Of a DNA stretch of 64,000 nt, positions 59,552-64,000 are shown one piece after another. Made by a program: the position numbers and the translations under genes. Under the pieces are notes generated by a model, which was not told where the DNA came from, searched no databases, and saw only the letters and a program-made list of their open reading frames with translations. The DNA comes from Streptomyces sp. NBC_01707 (GTDB taxonomy: Bacteria > Actinomycetota > Actinomycetes > Streptomycetales > Streptomycetaceae): the NCBI RefSeq assembly GCF_041438805.1, contig NZ_CP109190.1, forward strand, positions 2,604,001 to 2,668,000, in the 5' to 3' direction. Each line of letters begins with the position of its first letter. The first letter of the stretch is position 1.

Positions 59552-61096
59552 ATGCGTATCAGGATCGTCGGCGCCGGAGCCATGGGCCGTGGCATCGCCC
59601 AGTGGGCCGCGGCCGCCGGACACACCGTCGAGCTGTGCGACGTACGCACCGAGGCGGTGACCGCGGCCCTCGACTTCGTACGGTCCATGCTGGACCGCGC
59701 CGTACAGAAGGGCCGGCTGTCCGCCGAGGACTGCGCCGCCACCCTGGAACGACTGGTTCCGCTCGATGATCCGTGGGCGGACGGACCGGACGTCGAGCTG
59801 GTCATCGAGGCGGTGCGGGAGGACCTCGGCACCAAGGCGGAGGTCTTCGGCCGGCTGGAGCAGGCGCTGCCCGCCTCGGCCGTGTTCGCGACCAACACCT
59901 CCTCCCTGTCGGTCACCCGGATCGCCGCGGCGCTGAAGGACCCGACTCGCCTGGCCGGGCTGCACTTCTTCAACCCGGTGCCCCTGATGAAGATCGTCGA
60001 GATCGTGCCGGGCGCGGCCACCCGCCCGGAGATCCCGCCGGCCCTCACCGCGCTCGTCGAGGGCTGCGGGCACCGGGCGGTGACGGTCGCCGACACCCCC
60101 GGTTTCCTCGTCAACCACGCCGGTCGCGGTCTGGTGACCGAGGCGCTCGCACTGCTGGAGGAGTCGGTCGCCGACCCGGCGGGCATCGACCGGATCGCGC
60201 GTGACGTGCTCGGTCTGCGGATGGGCCCGTTCGAGTTGATGGACCTCACAGGTCTGGATGTGACGGCCGCCGTCATCGACTCGATCTGGGAGGGCTTCCG
60301 GTACGCGGACCGGCTCCGGCCCTCGTACCTCACCCCGAACCGGGTGGCCGCGGGGCTGCACGGCCGCAAGACCGGGCACGGCTGGTTCACGTACGGATCC
60401 GACGCGCCCGCCGCCGCTCCGGAGCCGCCGGTCAGCGGCGATGCGGACCGTCCGGTGTACGTCGTCGGGGACGCCGCGGACTCCGGCGCGGCCGAGCTGC
60501 GGGCGGGACTGGCCGCTGCGGGCGCCACCGTCGAGACCGGCGCCGATCCGTCCGCCGACGCCCTGGTGCTGGTCCCGGTCTGGGGCACGACCGTGGCCGC
60601 CGCGGTCGCCGCGTACCGGTTGCCCGCCGGGCGCACCTTCGGAGTGGACCCGCTGCCTCCGGCCGGCCGCCGCCGGGTACTCGCCGTGACGGCGGCGGCG
60701 GACCCGGCTGCCGCTCGGGACGCCCGCGCGGTGCTGGCGCGGGCATCGGAGGACGACGGCGAGCCGTACGCGGTGTCGGTGGTACGGGACACCGCTGGTT
60801 CCGTCGCGCAGCGGCTGCTGGCCTCGATCGTGTCCGTCGCCGCGTCGATCGCCGAACGCTCCCTCGCCACCCCGGCCGACATCGATCTGGCCGTCACGAC
60901 CGGGCTCGGCTATCCGGTGGGGCCGCTGGCCTGGGGCGACCGGATCGGCGCGGACCGGATGCTGGAACTGCACCGGGCGCTGCACACGACGACCGGCGAC
61001 CCACGCCACCGCCCGGCCCGCTGGATCACCGAGCGCGCCCAGCTGGGCCTGGCGCTGACGGACCCGGGGACTTCCCCCGGCGACTGCCTGGGCTGA
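59552..61096 (+). CDS. 3-hydroxyacyl-CoA dehydrogenase with duplicated C-terminal domain (PaaH-like)
   Basis: A 514-aa NAD-dependent enzyme oxidising a 3-hydroxyacyl-CoA. The N-terminal Rossmann domain starts RIVGAGAMGRGIAQWAAAAG. The catalytic His is in GLHFFNPVPLMKIVE and the partner Glu/Asn region in TPGFLVNHAGRG. First 3HCDH C-domain about 185-285; a variable linker; second 3HCDH domain about 410-500 (DRIGADRMLELHRALH). This two-repeat form is typical of PaaH/3-hydroxyadipyl-CoA and 3-hydroxybutyryl-CoA dehydrogenases. Third gene of the rightward arm, 45 bases after subunit B. Confidence 0.87.
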   Translation: MRIRIVGAGAMGRGIAQWAAAAGHTVELCDVRTEAVTAALDFVRSMLDRAVQKGRLSAEDCAATLERLVPLDDPWADGPDVELVIEAVREDLGTKAEVFGRLEQALPASAVFATNTSSLSVTRIAAALKDPTRLAGLHFFNPVPLMKIVEIVPGAATRPEIPPALTALVEGCGHRAVTVADTPGFLVNHAGRGLVTEALALLEESVADPAGIDRIARDVLGLRMGPFELMDLTGLDVTAAVIDSIWEGFRYADRLRPSYLTPNRVAAGLHGRKTGHGWFTYGSDAPAAAPEPPVSGDADRPVYVVGDAADSGAAELRAGLAAAGATVETGADPSADALVLVPVWGTTVAAAVAAYRLPAGRTFGVDPLPPAGRRRVLAVTAAADPAAARDARAVLARASEDDGEPYAVSVVRDTAGSVAQRLLASIVSVAASIAERSLATPADIDLAVTTGLGYPVGPLAWGDRIGADRMLELHRALHTTTGDPRHRPARWITERAQLGLALTDPGTSPGDCLG

Positions 61097-61104
61097 CGGC
61101 TGTC

Positions 61105-61142
61105 CCGTTCGGATCGGGCCCGCGTGGGCCCGATCCGAACGG
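61105..61142 (+). terminator. Terminator of the CoA-transferase operon
   Basis: CCGTTCGGATCGGGCCC and its exact complement form a 17-bp stem with a 4-nt loop, 8 bases after the dehydrogenase stop. Confidence 0.85.
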
Positions 61143-61144
61143 TC

Positions 61145-61378
61145 TGGAGGTCGGCGACGAGTTCGTCGAGGCGGCTCAGGGCGGCGCTCACCCGCGCCGG
61201 GTCGTCGACGTACGGGTCGTCGGGCACGGGCAGGGAACTCGCCAGGGCCCAGCCCCGGCCCCGCGCCAGGTCGCGTCGTCGACGTCGAGCGCCGCCCGGA
61301 AGACGTTTCGCGCCCCGGCGGGCAGGAACAGCCACGCGGGCAGCAGATCGACGGGACCGGAACGGACGTGAGCGGCAG
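61145..61378 (-). pseudogene. Relic of an aminoglycoside-phosphotransferase-family gene
   Basis: On the minus strand VDLLPAWLFLPAGARNVFRA and ALDVDDATW are followed, after a shift of one base near 61265, by RGRGWALASSLPVPDDPYV and ...LSRLDELVADLQ. This is the C-terminal part of APH-family kinases (PAxVDLxxAWxLLP..FR..LxVDDATWARGRGWAL). The kinase core (HGDxxxxN, DFG-like) is absent. TGGCGCGG in place of TGGGCGCGG explains the shift by loss of one G. The remaining sequence to 61622 holds no other gene. Confidence 0.65.
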
Positions 61379-61610
61379 ATCCGCCCATTGCGCGAACTGT
61401 TCCACGAGCAGCCGTCGCCCCCCCCGTGTCGATCGACGGATCGTCCGAACCACCTGTGGACATGCGCTGTCCCCCGGTCGTGGACGACGCCGAAGCCTGC
61501 CCTTCATCCCAACGCGGCAGACACCGCCGGTTCAACCGCCCCTTCACCGGCCCATCACGCCGGGGCAGTACATGACCGATTCGTACAAGACCCGCGACGC
61601 GGCCACGCTC

Positions 61611-61616
61611 TACGTT
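61611..61616 (+). promoter_or_regulatory. -10 box (TACGTT) of the VOC gene
   Basis: TACGTT lies 6 nt before the VOC ATG, matching the leaderless pattern of the MFS leader ORF. No clear -35. Confidence 0.4.
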
Positions 61617-61622
61617 CGGACC

Positions 61623-62018
61623 ATGACTCCACGACTCGACGCGATCGGCATCACCACCGCGGATCTGGCCGCATCGCTCGCCTTCTACCGCCGGCTCGGG
61701 CTCGACATCCCCGCCGGAGCGGACTCCGCACCCCATGTCGAAGTGACCCTGCCGAACGGACAGCGCATCCTGTGGGACACCGAGGAGGTCATCCGCTCCT
61801 TCGAACCCGGGTGGGCCGGTTCGCAAGGAGGTGACCGGGTCGGGCTCGCGTTCCTCTGCGACAGCCCTGCGGAGGTGGACGCGGTGTACGACGACCTGAC
61901 CGGCGCCGGCTACCAAGGCCATCTGAAGCCGTGGGACGCCGTGTGGGGGCAGCGTTACGCGGTCGTCCTCGACCCGGACGGCTGCGCGGTGTCGCTGTTC
62001 GCCAGCGCCTCGCAGTAG
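61623..62018 (+). CDS. VOC-family (glyoxalase/bleomycin-resistance-like) protein
   Basis: A 131-aa protein of two beta-alpha-beta-beta-beta modules ([57 protein letters not shown]). VOC proteins include glyoxalases, extradiol dioxygenases and drug-binding resistance proteins. The metal ligands His/Glu are not all obvious, so the role is open. It has no ribosome site but a -10 box at leaderless distance. Its last 64 bases overlap the 3' end of the AraC-type gene on the other strand. Confidence 0.75.
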   Translation: MTPRLDAIGITTADLAASLAFYRRLGLDIPAGADSAPHVEVTLPNGQRILWDTEEVIRSFEPGWAGSQGGDRVGLAFLCDSPAEVDAVYDDLTGAGYQGHLKPWDAVWGQRYAVVLDPDGCAVSLFASASQ

Positions 62019-62698
62019 GCGCTCAGGGTCGTACCGGCCAGCTCGCGCATCTCCCGCGCGAGGTGCGCCTGGTCGGTGCAGCCCGCCGCGAGCGCCGCGT
62101 CGGCGTAGGGCAGGCCGGTCCGTACGAGGGCCAGTGCGCGCTGCAGTCGCAGGACCCGGGCCAGGGTCTTGGGCCCGTAGCCGAAGGCCGCCAGCGATCG
62201 GCGGTGCAACTGCCGGGCGCCGAGACCGGCCGTGTGCGCGGTGGCGGCGACCGACCGCCCCTGCGCGAGCTGCCCGGCGACGGACCGCATCAGCGGGTCG
62301 GGCGGCCCGGTGTCGGCAGCCCGCCGCAGCGCCAGGGACTCCAGTGCGACAGCGGGGTCGGCGGCGTCGGCAATGCGCTCGGTGAGTATCCGCACCTGGA
62401 CGCCCGGCCACAGATCGGCGAGGTCGACCCGCAGGTCACGCAGTTCGTACGCCGGTACGCCGAGGAGCGCCGGGGCGGTGCCGGGGGCGAACCTGATGCC
62501 GGTGAACCGGCCGCCGGTCCCCTCGGAGGGTTCGTACGCATGGGTGTCGGGCCCCGCCACGACCAGCCGGCCGTCGATCCAGAGCAGGTCCATGCAGCCG
62601 TCGGGCAGCACGGGCCGGACCGGCCCCTGCGGCACGTGCCGCGTCCAGACGATCGCCCCGTCGAACCGGGACTCCCGCTCCGCGTACCTCTCGCCCAT
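61955..62698 (-). CDS. AraC-family transcriptional regulator
   Basis: A 247-aa regulator with an N-terminal DUF6597-like sensing domain (about 10-110; [29 protein letters not shown]) and a C-terminal AraC helix-turn-helix (about 140-235; [42 protein letters not shown]). This pairing is common in actinobacteria; ligand unknown. The ATG follows a TAGCGT box by 7 nt, again leaderless-like. It overlaps the VOC gene tail to tail, which may be its target. Confidence 0.8.
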   Translation of the reverse strand: MGERYAERESRFDGAIVWTRHVPQGPVRPVLPDGCMDLLWIDGRLVVAGPDTHAYEPSEGTGGRFTGIRFAPGTAPALLGVPAYELRDLRVDLADLWPGVQVRILTERIADAADPAVALESLALRRAADTGPPDPLMRSVAGQLAQGRSVAATAHTAGLGARQLHRRSLAAFGYGPKTLARVLRLQRALALVRTGLPYADAALAAGCTDQAHLAREMRELAGTTLSAYCEALANSDTAQPSGSRTTA

Positions 62699-62770
62699 AC
62701 CTCACACGCTAAGGGCTGTCCCGGGCAGTCGGTTCGACTCCCCCCGTCGCCCGGTGCGAAACCTACGGCA

Positions 62771-63967
62771 CTACGGCCGCGACTTCGGGGTCCCCTTCCC
62801 CTCCCGCTCCGCATCCTTGGACGTGTGCTTCGTCGTCTCCTTGTCGCGGCTGGGCTGCCGCAGCCTGGACCTCACATCGTCCGGCGGCAGGAACCTCGAC
62901 CACCGCTCAGGGAACTCGGACGGCATATAGGGGGTGTCGCCTTCGTCGATGTCGTCCCAGTCCGCCTCGGCGTTCTCCGCCTGCGCCCGCGCCAGGAGCT
63001 CCGCGGCCTGGACGGCCCGTGCCCGGTCGTTGGCCGCACGCGCCGCCGCCGTCGCCAGCGAGGGCCACACCCGGTCGATGGCGGCGTTGACCGCCGCCCC
63101 CACCAGCACCGCGAACGCGGAGATGCCGATCCACAGCAACACGGCGATCGGGGCGGCGAGCGAGCCGTAGATCGTCGGCCCCTCGACCGTACTGGTCAGA
63201 TAGATCCGCAGCAGGAAGCTCCCGACCACCCACATCACGAACGCCACGAGCGCACCCGGCACGTCCTCGATCCACGGCGAGCGGACCGGCACGGACACGT
63301 GGTACAGCGTCGTCAGGAACGCGACCGACAGAAGGATCACCAGGGGCCAGTAGAAGACGCTTATGACCTCCGTGCCCCACGGGATGAACTCCACGACCCG
63401 GTCGGGGCCGACCACGAGCAGCGGCAGCACGACCGCGCCGAGCAGCAGTGCCACGATGTACAGCAGGAAGGAGAGCAGCCGTGTCTTGACGATGCCGCGA
63501 TGGCCGTCGAGGCCGTACATCACGGTGATCGTGTCGATGAAGACGTTCACCGCGCGGGATCCCGACCAGAGCGCGATCGCGAAGCCGATGGAGATGACAT
63601 CGGGGCGGGCGCCGGTCGTGACGTCCGCCAGGAGCGGTTTGGCGAAGTCGTTGACACCCCGCTCGGACAGGACCGTCTGCGCCGCGTTGAGGATGTTGCG
63701 CTCGATGGACGCGACCGTGGTGGTGTTCGTCCACTCGTCGACGTAACCGAGCAGTCCGATCAGTCCGAGGAGCAGCGGCGGAAGCGACAGCAGGGTGAAG
63801 AACGCCGCCTCGGCGGCGAGTCCCAGAATGCGGTACTCCATGCACGAATTGACGGTGTCCTTGAGCAACTGCCAGACCATCTGCCGCTTGGATACGTTGC
63901 GGTAGAGGACTCGGGCCCGGTGGAGCCGCCCCGATGGCCGCTCGGGTGTTTCATTTGCTGCCTGCAC
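62771..63967 (-). CDS. YihY/BrkB-family membrane protein
   Basis: A 398-aa integral membrane protein of the YihY/virulence factor BrkB family (UPF0761), with about six hydrophobic segments (FFTLLSLPPLLLGLIGLLGY; FLLYIVALLLGAVVLPLLVVG; IAVLLWIGISAFAVLVGAAV) and a charged hydrophilic C terminus. The family name BrkB was once linked to ribonuclease BN, wrongly; the function is not known. The GTG at 63967 has a -10 box 6 nt upstream rather than a normal ribosome site, so it may be leaderless. It is divergent from a gene beginning at 63985. Confidence 0.82.
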   Translation of the reverse strand: MQAANETPERPSGRLHRARVLYRNVSKRQMVWQLLKDTVNSCMEYRILGLAAEAAFFTLLSLPPLLLGLIGLLGYVDEWTNTTTVASIERNILNAAQTVLSERGVNDFAKPLLADVTTGARPDVISIGFAIALWSGSRAVNVFIDTITVMYGLDGHRGIVKTRLLSFLLYIVALLLGAVVLPLLVVGPDRVVEFIPWGTEVISVFYWPLVILLSVAFLTTLYHVSVPVRSPWIEDVPGALVAFVMWVVGSFLLRIYLTSTVEGPTIYGSLAAPIAVLLWIGISAFAVLVGAAVNAAIDRVWPSLATAAARAANDRARAVQAAELLARAQAENAEADWDDIDEGDTPYMPSEFPERWSRFLPPDDVRSRLRQPSRDKETTKHTSKDAEREGKGTPKSRP

Positions 63968-63972
63968 GTCCT

Positions 63973-63979
63973 TACCGTA
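63973..63979. promoter_or_regulatory. Symmetric -10 element serving two divergent leaderless starts
   Basis: TACCGTA reads TACCGT on the plus strand, 6 nt before ATG at 63985. On the minus strand it reads TACGGT, 6 nt before GTG at 63967. One symmetrical element could thus start transcription both ways. Confidence 0.5.
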
Positions 63980-63984
63980 TCGGC

Positions 63985-64000
63985 ATGGCAGCCACCACCC
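63985..64000 (+). CDS. Start of a gene cut by the window edge
   Basis: ATG GCA GCC ACC ACC begins (M-A-A-T-T) 6 nt after the TACCGT box and continues out of the window. Only five codons are seen, so identity is unknown. Confidence 0.4.

Noticed and set aside
58700..61507. Long minus-strand open frame opposite the CoA-transferase and dehydrogenase genes
   Set aside because: Antisense shadow of three well-supported genes; Arg/Gly-rich with no family signature.

Overview
The window reads as chromosomal DNA of a Streptomyces-type actinomycete. It has very high GC with strongly GC-biased third codon positions, frequent GTG and TTG starts and several leaderless starts. It carries chaplin and rodlin genes (the aerial-hyphae surface proteins of streptomycetes), a secreted RNase Sa homologue with a nearby barstar, and a DmdR/DtxR-type iron box. 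No tRNA, rRNA, CRISPR array, transposase or prophage gene was recognised.

Layout. 0-12 kb: a ROK regulator behind a small HVDL-type leader peptide; a fused ArsR/AHSA1 regulator with an operator inside its own promoter; a secreted nuclease; an orphan ACP / beta-ketoacyl synthase / hydrolase operon; a secreted amidase; an MFS exporter behind a tiny leaderless reading frame. 12-25 kb: a large secreted S8 peptidase, then a purine module (xdhC, NCS2 permease, three xanthine dehydrogenase subunits and a divergent PucR regulator). Its operon is interrupted by a structured repeat that has a shorter relative at 34.5 kb. 25-38 kb: a TPR protein, a lipoprotein, a GntR regulator, an iron-box-controlled FhuF-like reductase, a DUF2637 membrane protein, an anti-sigma-type ATPase, RNase Sa homologue and barstar, a GH38 alpha-mannosidase, pyruvate dehydrogenase (quinone) and a PP2C phosphatase. 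38-49 kb: a second S8 peptidase with a divergent TrmB/LuxR-type regulator, a DUF456 protein, a Tat-exported GH95-like glycosidase, an Ada-AlkA protein and rsgA behind a small ORF with a strong Shine-Dalgarno sequence. 49-53 kb: a surface-layer locus with a rodlin relic, an uncharacterised secreted protein sharing the chaplin signal peptide, a short chaplin, an intact rodlin and a long wall-sorted chaplin with a 15-bp tandem repeat. 53-61 kb: a catabolic cluster in two divergent arms around a LysR gene. 61-64 kb: a decayed phosphotransferase, a VOC protein, an AraC-like regulator and a YihY-family membrane protein.

How the genes work together. The xdh module would take up and oxidise purines, with XdhC maturing the molybdenum enzyme and PucR as likely regulator. 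The 53-61 kb cluster has the parts for importing a carboxylic acid, activating it with a CoA-transferase, hydrating, dehydrogenating and thiolytically cleaving it; no acyl-CoA dehydrogenase is seen, so the substrate is probably already unsaturated or hydroxylated. The chaplin/rodlin genes would build the hydrophobic rodlet layer. No complete new defence or biosynthetic system is evident. The best leads are the ACP-KS-hydrolase operon, the secreted chaplin-associated protein, the two small leader ORFs, the structured repeat pair and the symmetric promoter at the right edge.
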